From: an uncultured Dialister sp.
GTDB lineage: Bacteria; Bacillota; Negativicutes; Veillonellales; Dialisteraceae
Length of the DNA: 64,000 nucleotides
Assembly (NCBI GenBank): GCA_934193095.1
Contig: CAKPUX010000001.1
Span: forward strand, 62,001-126,000
Direction of reading: 5' to 3'
Made by a program: the position numbers and the translations under genes. Shown in pieces: positions 44,900 through 53,349 of the stretch; the first letter of the stretch is position 1, and each line of letters opens with the position of its first letter. The notes beneath the pieces are model-generated. The model had not been told where the DNA came from and ran no database searches. It saw only the letters and a program-made list of their open reading frames with translations.

Positions 44900-46441
44900 C
44901 TAACGACTAAGCCCTGTCCTTCCTGAAATCAACCCCCAAGGCATAGAGACAGTTTTCTTTCCGTCAAAGAAAGGAAAGAGCCACGGATCACAATAGACAA
45001 CATCTGCCCAATCTCGTTCTTTTACTAAATCAGACATATTTCGCAAAATATGGAAAGTATCGCCGCCAGGAGCACTTCGGATGAGCTTTTCCGATTCTTT
45101 CGACCAAGCTATAGAAGACAATCGAATCTGGGCATAGCCTTCGTGCCAAAGTGCATGAGCCACTCCCATAATCTGCACCGGTTCTCCTATAAAAAGGATA
45201 TGCTCCTCATACTTTTTGGGAATGTCCATCCGATGAATCTGTAATTTCCGTTCGCCTTTTCCGTCCCGCAAAAGTTTCTGCACCTGCTTCTTCCATGTGG
45301 ACCAGGCATGATCTCCCAATGGGCGAGATATGATACTGGGGGTTTGTAACCTTTCCTGCATCCACCTTGCGGCAGCAATCCCAGCGGTAGATACGACCCA
45401 ATTCAGGACAGGAACGTTTCTTGCCGCTTGTTGTCCGTCCAAAATTACTTCATATCCAAGTTGGCGCAAGAAAGAAAATCCCTCTTCGAGGTCTGTCATA
45501 GGACCCGCTAAAAGCGGACTGTACCCCAAAATCTGCACCACTTTCTTCTTCTCTTTTAAAAGCCAATTCGCCTTACATCTGACCTGCTGCAATTCCGCCT
45601 GACTGACCCCATAGAGAGCATCATGAAATCCATCCGCTTCCCAATACACCGCCTGGTAGTCTTTCTCGCAAAGACTATCTGCCACACTCTCGCCATCCAT
45701 GCCTATAAATGATGGTACGGCTGTGCCAATGAGGGAAACTCCGGAAAGCTTTGTTTGTTTCAACAAAGCATCTGTCTGTTTTTTCGTCGTATCTTCCATG
45801 CCAAAGACGAAATCACGGGTCACTACAGTCGGGTAGTACACGTGCTTCTGGTCTTCTGTCATATCACAATCACTCATGCAGCTGCGACACCCTGCTGGTG
45901 TAACCAGTACATTCGCCCATCGATGACGCCGCATCCAATCAGAAATTCCGGCTCCATCAGATACTGGTGGCGGTAGTTGGCTTGATAATTGAACGATTGT
46001 ACCGGTTTCTTTAGGAAAAGTACGCATAAAGGTATCCGCATCCAGACGTTCTTTTTCTTCTTTCCCCAAAGGTCCCCGGTAAAAGCATTTTACAAGCACC
46101 CCCGTTTCCTTATATAAGTTTTCTTCCAAATTATGGAAATCCAGTCGTACTAAAATATCCAGGCAGGACAAGTAAAAAACTACCACCTGAACACCCGGCA
46201 CAAGAGCGGCCTTCCTTAAGGCTTCTCGGATAATATCTTCAGCATTCCCCAGAATATAATCCGAATTTGTCAAACTGACATAACGAAATTGATGCAAAGT
46301 CCCCATTTCTTTCGCTAAGATATATGACTCCCGAATACAAGGAATGGAACCTGCCGCTACCACCATGACATCTTTACGCTTCCAAAATCTCGTCATGGCA
46401 ATTTCTGCTTTAGAGCGCTTTTCAGCTTGAATCGTCTTCAA
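44900..46441 (-). CDS. Orphan nitrogenase-component-1-like protein in an uptake operon
   Basis: This 513-residue protein resembles the NifD/NifE/BchN superfamily. The stretch from Cys185 (TPAGCRSCMSDCDM, with Cys188 and Cys192) to TRDFVFGMEDTT and LIGTAVPSFIGMDGESV copies the order of the P-cluster region of NifD, but the third Cys is replaced by Ala. A similar pattern also occurs earlier (GSIPC35, LTNSDYILGNAEDI, YLSC93LD), so the N-terminal motif looks duplicated. C-terminal Rossmann-like segments, such as VVSTAGIAAARWMQERLQTP and HILFIGEPVQIMGVAHALW, fit the later domains. The start is a TTG with GGAGGG upstream. No NifH-type reductase is present in the window. The gene heads the importer operon, so reductive handling of an imported chelate is a reasonable guess. 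Confidence 0.8.
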   Translation of the reverse strand: MKTIQAEKRSKAEIAMTRFWKRKDVMVVAAGSIPCIRESYILAKEMGTLHQFRYVSLTNSDYILGNAEDIIREALRKAALVPGVQVVVFYLSCLDILVRLDFHNLEENLYKETGVLVKCFYRGPLGKEEKERLDADTFMRTFPKETGTIVQLSSQLPPPVSDGAGISDWMRRHRWANVLVTPAGCRSCMSDCDMTEDQKHVYYPTVVTRDFVFGMEDTTKKQTDALLKQTKLSGVSLIGTAVPSFIGMDGESVADSLCEKDYQAVYWEADGFHDALYGVSQAELQQVRCKANWLLKEKKKVVQILGYSPLLAGPMTDLEEGFSFLRQLGYEVILDGQQAARNVPVLNWVVSTAGIAAARWMQERLQTPSIISRPLGDHAWSTWKKQVQKLLRDGKGERKLQIHRMDIPKKYEEHILFIGEPVQIMGVAHALWHEGYAQIRLSSIAWSKESEKLIRSAPGGDTFHILRNMSDLVKERDWADVVYCDPWLFPFFDGKKTVSMPWGLISGRTGLSR

Positions 46442-46578
46442 AGTAACTTCCCTCCGTTCATTTTATTTTTCTGCTTTAATTATCCCACATATCACCCACA
46501 TACCGCTTATACTATTTTAATGAAAAAAATTCATGCTATCAAATTGAAGAATTGAAAGAATTGATTCAAAATAATTGA

Positions 46579-46610
46579 ACAATGATTAAAGACTGATCTT
46601 GAATCATTGT
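46579..46610. promoter_or_regulatory. Inverted repeat and TTGAA words upstream of the nitrogenase-like gene
   Basis: ACAATGATT (46579-46587) is mirrored by AATCATTGT (46602-46610). Between 46540 and 46580 the words TTGAAG, TTGAAA, GATTCAA and TTGAAC follow each other. A TAGTAT/TATAAG -10-like box lies closer to the gene. These are candidate sites for the LysR protein encoded immediately upstream. Confidence 0.5.
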
Positions 46611-46633
46611 AATCGGAGCCATCTTACATCCGA

Positions 46634-47524
46634 TCAAAGACAATGTCCCTTCAATATATCCAGAAACAATTTGATCGCTGGGCTGATCCATTTATTTTTC
46701 CGATATCCATAAGCAGAAGAAATGGGAGCTGCCTTCATATCCGTTTCCAGTTCCACCAGCTCCCCTGTTTGGAGCTCCTTCTCCACCACAAATCTAGGCA
46801 AATAACAAATCCCCACATCATTCTTTGCCAAATTGATAATCGTCTGGGTACTGCGGATTTCAATCATATTTCCTAAACGAATATCTTTCTCCTCCAAATA
46901 AGCATTAAATTTTCGTCCCAGAGAACCCGGCATTGGCTGTACAATGGCAGATAACAGGGGAAAATCTTGATGAGGTGTAATAAAATCACTATAAGTTCGT
47001 TTTATCCGAGGTGAACCAAAGAGAACCAGTGGATAGGTCCCTCCCTTCTCCCACACGAGGCTGTCATCCACATCCTGTTCATTCAAGTAGAAGGCCCCTA
47101 TATCGATCTGGTCATCTTTTAATGCCTCCTGCACATTTCGACTATTCATAGAGCGTAAGTACAGATGAACTCTAGGAGCTCGCTGATGGAAAACCTTCAA
47201 AATCTGCGGAAAACGAAAGCATAATAGCGATTCCGGTGCTCCCAGTCGAAGCGTTCCTTTACACTCTGCCAAGTCGGACTGAAAATTTTTCATCTTATCC
47301 AGTGCAGATAAAACTTCTTCTACATAAGGAATAAACTCTTCTCCCGCCTTTGTCAGCACCATGCGTCGTCCCACTTTTTCAAAGAGCATGGTATCCAGCT
47401 CCTTTTCAAGCTGATCCATATGAAAGGTAATTGTCGATTGGGTATAAGATAACTTTCTAGCTGCCCCAGAAAAACTCCCCTCACGTACAATCTCCTTAAA
47501 GGTTTGTAAATACCGCAAATCCAT
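46634..47524 (-). CDS. LysR-family transcriptional regulator of the uptake locus
   Basis: This 296-residue regulator begins MDLRYLQTFKEIVREGSFSG. The helix-turn-helix is at about residues 17-37 (FSGAARKLSYTQSTITFHMD), with an effector domain from about 90. I chose the ATG at 47524 because GGAGG precedes it and the family begins at this point; the frame is open to 47578. It lies directly upstream of the nitrogenase-like gene on the same strand, so it probably controls the importer operon and perhaps the receptor. The effector is unknown. Confidence 0.9.
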   Translation of the reverse strand: MDLRYLQTFKEIVREGSFSGAARKLSYTQSTITFHMDQLEKELDTMLFEKVGRRMVLTKAGEEFIPYVEEVLSALDKMKNFQSDLAECKGTLRLGAPESLLCFRFPQILKVFHQRAPRVHLYLRSMNSRNVQEALKDDQIDIGAFYLNEQDVDDSLVWEKGGTYPLVLFGSPRIKRTYSDFITPHQDFPLLSAIVQPMPGSLGRKFNAYLEEKDIRLGNMIEIRSTQTIINLAKNDVGICYLPRFVVEKELQTGELVELETDMKAAPISSAYGYRKNKWISPAIKLFLDILKGHCL

Positions 47525-47650
47525 AAGTTTCCTCCGCTTCTTATAAAAAATGAGATTCATTTTAATCAATTGTATCACATTCGCTGTAATTATCTAATGA
47601 TAAACATGCAACCAACCACCGTAGTTCAGAACTAACGAAACTTTTCAAAC

Positions 47651-47689
47651 AAAAAGACCTCCATGCAAATCGCATGGAGATCTTTTTGT
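47651..47689 (-). terminator. Terminator after thrB
   Basis: AAAAAGAC.TCCATGC and GCATGGA.ATCTTTTT form a stem with one mismatch, 50 bases past the thrB stop. Confidence 0.8.
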
Positions 47690-47738
47690 GGATCCAAGGG
47701 AAACGAGACGCTTTGTATTTTTTGCGCCTTTTATATCA

Positions 47739-48665
47739 TTACACGGCCATGATGCCATTCTGATCGAAGTCGAGCACGAGGTAGCGCGCCGTCATCTTGG
47801 CGGAGCGGAATCCATCGACCATGGCTTCACCGACCATGTGCGCTTTCTCCGCCGGAGCGAAGGCGATGATGGTCGGGCCGGAGCCGCTGATGGTCGCTCC
47901 GTAGGCGCCGGAATACATGGCATTTGCAATGACCTGACGGGAGCCCGGGATGAGATCTAGACGATACGGGACATGGATGCAGTCGTCAAGGCCGAATTTC
48001 AAATACTCGGGCTTCTGATACATGAAGGCAGCCATCAGGAAGGAAACGGCACCGATATTATGCACAGCATCACTTCTGCTGTATGTCTTCGGAAGCACGG
48101 CTCTGGCTTTTTCCGTGTGAAGCTCGAAGTCCGGGATCGTGACGACTGCTTTCCAGTGGGACGGGATGTCGATGCTTTCCGCCGTGACATGGCCATCCTT
48201 CAGAAGTGCCATGCAGAAGCCGCCTAAGATCGCAGGCGCCGCATTGTCGGGATGCCCTTCCATCTCCGCGGTGATATTCAGGATCTCTTTCCTGTCGAAT
48301 GGCTCACCCATCAGCAGGTTGGCGAGGAATACGCCGGAAGCAAGCGCCGCCGAGCTGCTGCCGAGGCCTCTGGCAAAGGGGATGCGGTTGATGAGGTACA
48401 TGCTGCCGCCGGGGATCTTTTTCCCTGCCTTTTGGGCCGTTTCCGCCATCGCCTGAATGATCATGTTATCCATTCCGGAAGGGATCTGGTCTGCACCTTC
48501 CCCTTCTGCGCGGATCACGGTATCCTTGAGCTCTCGTCCTTCCTCGGGGACGAACTGGACGACATTATAAAGGCCGAGTGACATGCCGAGGGTGTCGAAG
48601 CCGCTTCCGATATTCGCCGTGGTAGCCGGTACACGGACGATGTATGTCTTATTCTCTGTCATCAT
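47739..48665 (-). CDS. thrB: Homoserine kinase
   Basis: This 308-residue GHMP kinase phosphorylates homoserine for threonine synthesis. Marks are VRVPATTANIGSGFDTLGM at the N-terminus, the ATP loop IPFARGLGSSSAALASGVFL (about residues 93-112) and ATISGSGPTIIAF near the C-terminus. The start overlaps the end of hom by 17 bases (14 if the second Met is used). Together with hom it forms a threonine branch operon. Confidence 0.96.
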   Translation of the reverse strand: MMTENKTYIVRVPATTANIGSGFDTLGMSLGLYNVVQFVPEEGRELKDTVIRAEGEGADQIPSGMDNMIIQAMAETAQKAGKKIPGGSMYLINRIPFARGLGSSSAALASGVFLANLLMGEPFDRKEILNITAEMEGHPDNAAPAILGGFCMALLKDGHVTAESIDIPSHWKAVVTIPDFELHTEKARAVLPKTYSRSDAVHNIGAVSFLMAAFMYQKPEYLKFGLDDCIHVPYRLDLIPGSRQVIANAMYSGAYGATISGSGPTIIAFAPAEKAHMVGEAMVDGFRSAKMTARYLVLDFDQNGIMAV

Positions 48666-49950
48666 TCATGACCCTCACAATATTCGCGACCTGGCGCATG
48701 CAGGGCAGGACCTGCAGGGCTTTTTCGACTTGAATGATATTTTCGCGAGGTGTATCCTGCGTGATGATCATCAGTTCTGCTGCGTCCTCGAAGCGGCTCT
48801 TCTGCACGACTTCCTTGATGCTGATGTCATGGTCGGCATAGGCAGAAGCGATCTGGGAGAGGACGCCCGTCACATCGTCGACGATCAAGCGGAAGTAGTA
48901 GGAGTTCTTCAGCTTCAGGGAAGAGTAGAATGGGATGCGCTTGGTTTCCGTCAGCATCATGCCGGTGCCGGTGGAGCCATTCATGATGTGTTTCGCGGTG
49001 GAAATCACATCTGCCATGACCGCACTGGCCGTCGGGAGCGAGCCGGCGCCGCGTCCGTAGAACATGACGTCATCGACGATGTTGCCGGTGACATAGATCG
49101 CATTGTAGGAGCCCTTGACGGAAGCGAGCGGATGGGTACGCGGTACGAAGGCCGGATAGACATTGAGCGCGATGCCATTGTCCTGACGGGTACCGACAGC
49201 GAGCAGCTTGATGGCATAGCCCATCTCACTCGCATACTGTACGTCCTTCTGGGAGATCTTCTCGATGCCTTCGACGAGTACGTCATCAAAAGTGACATTC
49301 GCACGGAAGCCGATGGAGGCGAGGATCGCGAGCTTTCTAGCTGCGTCGTAGCCGCAGACGTCATTGGTCGGGTCGGCTTCTGCAAAGCCCTTCTTCTGCG
49401 CCACGCGAAGAGCATCCGAGTAGCTGACGCCTTCTTCGTCCATACTGGAAAGAATGAAATTCGTCGTCCCATTCACGATGCCTACGATGCTTTCGATCTC
49501 ATTCGCCGCCAGGGAATCGTGCAGCGGACGAAGGATCGGGATACCGCCACCGACACTGGCTTCGCAGGAGAAATTCACATGATTCTCCATCGCGGTATGC
49601 ATGATCTCCGGTCCAAAGAGCGCCACGACATCCTTATTGGCACTGACGACGCTCATTTTGTGATTGAGTGCCTCAAAGATATACTCCTTGGCCGGATGGA
49701 TGCCTCCCATGACTTCGACTACGATGCCGATATCGGGGTCGGCCATGATCTCTTCAAAAGAAGATGTCAGATGGACACCTTCCAAGAGAGGTACATTTTT
49801 GTACTTGTCCGGATGACGCACCAGTACATAGGTGATTTTCAGCTGACAGCCCAGCTGTTCTGCCATCATCTGGCTGTTTCTTTTGATGGTTTCAGCGACG
49901 CCGCTTCCGACGGTGCCGAAGCCAAGGAGTGCAATATTGATTGTTTTCAT
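48649..49950 (-). CDS. hom: Homoserine dehydrogenase
   Basis: This 433-residue enzyme reduces aspartate semialdehyde to homoserine. The NAD(P) motif ALLGFGTVGSGVAETI opens it, SANKDVVAL and SCEASVGGGIPILRPL lie in the middle, GFAEADPTNDVCGYDAARKL is the homoserine-site block, and a C-terminal ACT domain (about 350-430) is present for threonine feedback. It stands between a PheB-type ACT protein and thrB. Confidence 0.96.
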   Translation of the reverse strand: MKTINIALLGFGTVGSGVAETIKRNSQMMAEQLGCQLKITYVLVRHPDKYKNVPLLEGVHLTSSFEEIMADPDIGIVVEVMGGIHPAKEYIFEALNHKMSVVSANKDVVALFGPEIMHTAMENHVNFSCEASVGGGIPILRPLHDSLAANEIESIVGIVNGTTNFILSSMDEEGVSYSDALRVAQKKGFAEADPTNDVCGYDAARKLAILASIGFRANVTFDDVLVEGIEKISQKDVQYASEMGYAIKLLAVGTRQDNGIALNVYPAFVPRTHPLASVKGSYNAIYVTGNIVDDVMFYGRGAGSLPTASAVMADVISTAKHIMNGSTGTGMMLTETKRIPFYSSLKLKNSYYFRLIVDDVTGVLSQIASAYADHDISIKEVVQKSRFEDAAELMIITQDTPRENIIQVEKALQVLPCMRQVANIVRVMNDDRE

Positions 49951-50065
49951 AAAATCTCCTCCTGATCAAGGATGCATTGAAAAGCGGGGAATGAGGGTGT
50001 CTCACGGATCGGGTTTGCGCTCTGCGCAAAACGCGATACCAATCACTATCTGCCAGCTATCTTCC

Positions 50066-50524
50066 CTATTCTCCTGCTTTCAGCATGGCTTCCTGAAGAA
50101 CAACGGACTGAATTCCTTTCATGGACTTGACTGCATCTTCCAGAACTGATAAAGGTTCCGATGCATCTTCTATCTGCAAAGTCATGGTGACAGAGACGAG
50201 CTTCTCCCCCGCCCGGCTGCGGTTCATGGAAAGGATCTCGAAATTTCCTTTCATGACGCGTCGCATGAGGCGGGCAAAGTGAGGATACTCCTCCGTCATG
50301 ACTGTGGACAGCATGGCGATCCTGAGCGCCCGGCTCCGGGCTGACGCTACATGATCTTTATATTTATAATAAGCACTGCGGCTCATATCGACTTTTTTGA
50401 CAGCTTCATTGATGGATCCGCAGATCCCGTCATTCAGCAGCTCTTTCACTTTGATCGTTTTCTTGATGGCTTCCGGAAGTACCTTCAGATCCACCAGGTA
50501 AAATTCTTCTTTTCCTTTTTTCAT
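50066..50524 (-). CDS. ACT domain protein, PheB type (UPF0735)
   Basis: This 152-residue protein has an N-terminal helical part with a possible helix-turn-helix (SINEAVKKVDMSRSAYYKYK, about residues 37-56) and a C-terminal ACT domain (about 75-150). It matches the UPF0735 family, of which Bacillus PheB is the namesake. In Firmicutes it commonly stands next to hom/thrB, as here, and is thought to regulate amino-acid synthesis. The ligand and target are not known. Confidence 0.87.
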   Translation of the reverse strand: MKKGKEEFYLVDLKVLPEAIKKTIKVKELLNDGICGSINEAVKKVDMSRSAYYKYKDHVASARSRALRIAMLSTVMTEEYPHFARLMRRVMKGNFEILSMNRSRAGEKLVSVTMTLQIEDASEPLSVLEDAVKSMKGIQSVVLQEAMLKAGE

Positions 50525-50587
50525 AATGAACCGTATGGCAGAAAGGTATGGGGCGTGTCACAGACGGCCTGCTCCCCGCCCGTTTTC

Positions 50588-51379
50588 CTATTCTATAAAT
50601 TGAAATAAAATCACCGCAGCGGCCACGGAGACATTGAGTGACTCGACCGTGCCCGCGAGCGGAATATATAAATTCATGTCGGTCATCGCGAGGAGCTCCT
50701 CGCGGATGCCGTTTCCTTCATTGCCAAAAACGAAGATCCCTTTCCGGATCTCTCCCACCGTTTTGTATGGGACGGCATTTGAAAGAGCTGTCCCGTAGAG
50801 CGCAAGACCGCTCTTTTCTCGGATCAGGGAGATCTGCTCCACTGTCAGATCTTCATAGACAGGGACGCGCAGAATGCTCCCCATGGAGCTTCGCACCGCT
50901 TTTTCCGCAAAAGGATCGGTGCATCCTTTCGTAAGAAGGACTGCCTTGACGCCGGCTGCCGCCGCACTTCGAAGGATCGTCCCCATATTGCCGGGGTCCT
51001 GCACCGCATCCAGTAATACGTAGTATCCCTCGAGCGGGTGCATCAGTTCTTCAATGTCTCTTTTTTCCTTAGAAGCCAAGAGCATGATGCCCTGTCCATG
51101 CTGTGTGCCGGAGATGAGCTTCATGAGTCCCTCATCGACTTTGAGAAAGCGCCAGGAAAGTGCTTCTCCCTCTTTCATGAGTGCCTGGAAGCGTTCATTC
51201 TCCAGCTGGTTTTCTGTGAAAAAACAGGTACATGCTTTCATGCCCTGACGGAGAGCATCCTCGACACTGCGAAGACCTTCCATCAGGAACATGCCATAGG
51301 CCTGCCGGTATTTTCTCTGCTTTAGCTGCAGTGCTTTTTTGATCCACTGGTTGCTGCGACTCCTTATTTCTTCGATCAT
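50588..51379 (-). CDS. SpoU-type RNA 2'-O-methyltransferase (TrmH/RlmB family)
   Basis: This 263-residue protein has an N-terminal substrate-binding domain (about 1-95) and a knotted SPOUT methyltransferase domain. Motif 1 is DAVQDPGNMGTILRSAAAAG, motif 2 is FVFGNEGNGI, and motif 3 is IPLAGTVESLNVSVAAAVIL. The exact rRNA or tRNA target is not evident. I chose the ATG at 51379, with GGAGG upstream; the frame runs to 51439 with no similarity. Confidence 0.9.
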   Translation of the reverse strand: MIEEIRSRSNQWIKKALQLKQRKYRQAYGMFLMEGLRSVEDALRQGMKACTCFFTENQLENERFQALMKEGEALSWRFLKVDEGLMKLISGTQHGQGIMLLASKEKRDIEELMHPLEGYYVLLDAVQDPGNMGTILRSAAAAGVKAVLLTKGCTDPFAEKAVRSSMGSILRVPVYEDLTVEQISLIREKSGLALYGTALSNAVPYKTVGEIRKGIFVFGNEGNGIREELLAMTDMNLYIPLAGTVESLNVSVAAAVILFQFIE

Positions 51380-51439
51380 CCTGTCCTCCAAAGCATCATG
51401 CCCTATCGGCGATACCATCCATAAAATCTGTGCGTGCAT

Positions 51440-51549
51440 AGGCTACGAGGTTCTATAGGTGAAATGAGGTTCATAGGGAAGGAGGGCGTACTATCGCAAG
51501 CTCCCCCTGAACCCGCTAAGCCTGACAGTTTTCTTCCCTGGCCATGGAC
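51440..51549. repeat. Degenerate mosaic repeat fragment in the gmhB-SpoU gene spacer
   Basis: GGTTCTATAGG, GAGGTTCATAGGG and CCCTGAACCCGCTAAGCCTG resemble, in scrambled form, the blocks of the mosaic intergenic repeat. Confidence 0.4.
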
Positions 51550-52077
51550 TCATCCGATGGTGAAATGTCCTGCCAGCTTCTCCCGCACGAATGCTTCTAT
51601 ATCGCCGCCCGGGAAAAGGAATCCGCGGATGCCCGCATTCTCTGCGGCTTCGACATCGCGTTTTCCATCCCCGAAAAGGACCGCCCGGTCTTTGTCTATG
51701 CCGTAGGCATCAAGCGCACGAAGGATCATCCCCGGCGCCGGCTTGCGGCAGCTGCATACCTGATCATACGCGGGAAGGGGCGCACCGGGAAGGTGCGGAC
51801 AGTAGAAAAACTCTGTGATATGCCCGCCCCATTTTTGAAATTCTTCATTCATTTCCCGATGGAGCTGCCGAACCGTTTCTTCGGTGAAATAGCCGCGTGC
51901 CACACCGCTCTGGTTCGTCACGACAAAGAGAAGAAAGCCTGCCTTGGTGAGCTCGGCTACGATCTCCCTTGCGCCTTTCACCCAGCGCAGCTTCCTCATC
52001 TGATGCACATAGCCATCATCTTCATTGAGGACACCGTCGCGGTCAAAAAAGACCGCTTTTCTTCTGGTGTCCATCAT
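51550..52077 (-). CDS. gmhB: D-glycero-beta-D-manno-heptose-1,7-bisphosphate 7-phosphatase
   Basis: This 175-residue HAD phosphatase acts in ADP-heptose synthesis for LPS. The nucleophile motif is FFDRDGVLNEDDGYV (about residues 10-24), motif II is VVTNQSGVARGYFTE, and the zinc loop FYCPHLPG...VCSCRKP is typical of GmhB. Motif IV is LFGDGKRDVEAAENAG. A histidinol-phosphatase function is possible in this family, but the neighbour gmhA supports heptose. The start overlaps the gmhA stop by four bases. Confidence 0.93.
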   Translation of the reverse strand: MMDTRRKAVFFDRDGVLNEDDGYVHQMRKLRWVKGAREIVAELTKAGFLLFVVTNQSGVARGYFTEETVRQLHREMNEEFQKWGGHITEFFYCPHLPGAPLPAYDQVCSCRKPAPGMILRALDAYGIDKDRAVLFGDGKRDVEAAENAGIRGFLFPGGDIEAFVREKLAGHFTIG

Positions 52078-52643
52078 TTCGTCCAGTCCATCTCATCGAT
52101 GATCTGGCAGATAATATGCGCCGCGAGCATGTGGATCTCCTGAATGCGGGCGGTGACATCGTCGGGTACCACCAAAGAGGCATCGCACCAGAGTACCATG
52201 GCTCCGCCGGTCTTTCCGGTCGAGCCAATGGTCGTCAGCCCTTTTTCTCTCGCTATTTTCAGCGCTTCGAGCACGTCCGGACTGTTTCCGCTGGTAGAAA
52301 TCCCCCAGAGGACGTCCCCCGGATCTCCGAGTCCTTCGACCTGACGGGAAAAAACGCGGTCAAAGCTGTAGTCATTCCCGACAGCGGTCAGGATCGAGGT
52401 ATCTGTCGTGAGAGCGATGGCAGGAAGAGAGCGGCGCTCGTTATGAAATCGCCCGACAAATTCCGCAGCGATGTGCTGCGCGTCTGCAGCGCTGCCTCCA
52501 TTGCCGCAGATGAGGATCTTGTGACCGGAGCGCAGGGCTTTTTCGCAGATCTTCGCCATATCTTCGATGACAGGATAGAGTGCGCGGCTCTTTTCCAGTG
52601 CTTTCTGATGGTCATCGAAGCATTTTTCTATGAGTGCTCTCAT
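52074..52643 (-). CDS. gmhA: Sedoheptulose-7-phosphate isomerase
   Basis: This 189-residue SIS-domain enzyme makes D-glycero-D-manno-heptose-7-phosphate. Marks are ILICGNGGSAADAQHIAAEF (about residues 43-62), GISTSGNSPDVLEAL, and the Glu/His metal site region IHMLAAHIICQIID. Its presence, with gmhB, supports an LPS-bearing outer membrane. Start and stop overlap neighbouring genes nrdR and gmhB by four bases each. Confidence 0.95.
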   Translation of the reverse strand: MRALIEKCFDDHQKALEKSRALYPVIEDMAKICEKALRSGHKILICGNGGSAADAQHIAAEFVGRFHNERRSLPAIALTTDTSILTAVGNDYSFDRVFSRQVEGLGDPGDVLWGISTSGNSPDVLEALKIAREKGLTTIGSTGKTGGAMVLWCDASLVVPDDVTARIQEIHMLAAHIICQIIDEMDWTK

Positions 52644-53134
52644 TTCTTTTCCTCACCCTGACCGGCCTTGGACGAAGGCTGCTGATTGGTCATCAGATTC
52701 TGAAGCTCCTGCATGAATGTATTGATATCCTTGAATTCGCGATATACGGAAGCAAAACGGACATATGCGACCTGATCGAGCTTGCAGAGCGCATCCATCA
52801 CGATGTTGCCGATCTCCGTGGTCGGAAGCTCACGCTTCGGATCGTTGCGGATCGTATGTTCCACCAGATCGATGATCTCTTCGATCTGAGCAGAGGATAC
52901 ATTCGTCTTTTCACAGGCTCTGGTGATACCGTTACGGATCTTGGATCTATCGAAAAGCTCACGCTTGCCATTCTTTTTGATGACACGAAGCGGCAGTTTT
53001 TCTACGGTCTCATACGTCGTGAAACGGCGTCCGCAAGAGAGGCACTGACGGCGGCGGCGAATGGCTGCGCCTTCATCCGTATCTCTGGAGTCTGTCACTT
53101 TCGTATCTCTGCTTTTACAGAATGGGCATTTCAT
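52640..53134 (-). CDS. nrdR: Transcriptional repressor NrdR
   Basis: This 164-residue regulator has an N-terminal zinc ribbon (CPFC near residue 3, CLSCGRRF near 31) and an ATP-cone domain (about 49-139). It senses ATP/dATP and represses ribonucleotide reductase genes. The ATG follows GAAGGAG. It heads an operon with gmhA and gmhB, which is unusual in function but tightly overlapped. Confidence 0.96.
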   Translation of the reverse strand: MKCPFCKSRDTKVTDSRDTDEGAAIRRRRQCLSCGRRFTTYETVEKLPLRVIKKNGKRELFDRSKIRNGITRACEKTNVSSAQIEEIIDLVEHTIRNDPKRELPTTEIGNIVMDALCKLDQVAYVRFASVYREFKDINTFMQELQNLMTNQQPSSKAGQGEEKK

Positions 53135-53174
53135 ATCGAATTCTCCTTCTTAGAGTTAACAAAAAGCAAAATCA

Positions 53175-53208
53175 ATAAAAGCCACACTGCATATGCGGTG
53201 TGGCTTTT
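53175..53208 (-). terminator. Terminator after ftsZ
   Basis: A stem AAAAGCCACACYGCATATGCRGTGTGG pattern with near-perfect arms (AAAAGCCACAC / GTGTGGCTTTT) sits between ftsZ and nrdR, about 140 bases past the ftsZ stop. Confidence 0.75.
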
Positions 53209-53349
53209 CAGACAGGTAGAAAGAGCCGGTCTGTCTCCGGTCAGGAGAATACGGATGCGATCATGGTCCGCATCCTCCCTCTCTGTTCCATATGGTGTCG
53301 CATCAGAAAGAGAGTCATCCATGAGAGCAGTCAGACGGCGTATTTTCCC

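Noticed and set aside
44900..46441. True nitrogenase or nitrogen fixation genes
   Set aside because: Only one component-1-like protein is present, with cysteines unlike NifD or NifK and no nifH, nifK, nifE, nifN or nifB nearby, so nitrogen fixation is not supported.
48583..49965. A 460-codon open frame opposite hom
   Set aside because: A shadow of hom; composition is rich in His, Arg and Asp, as expected from antisense reading, with no ribosome site.
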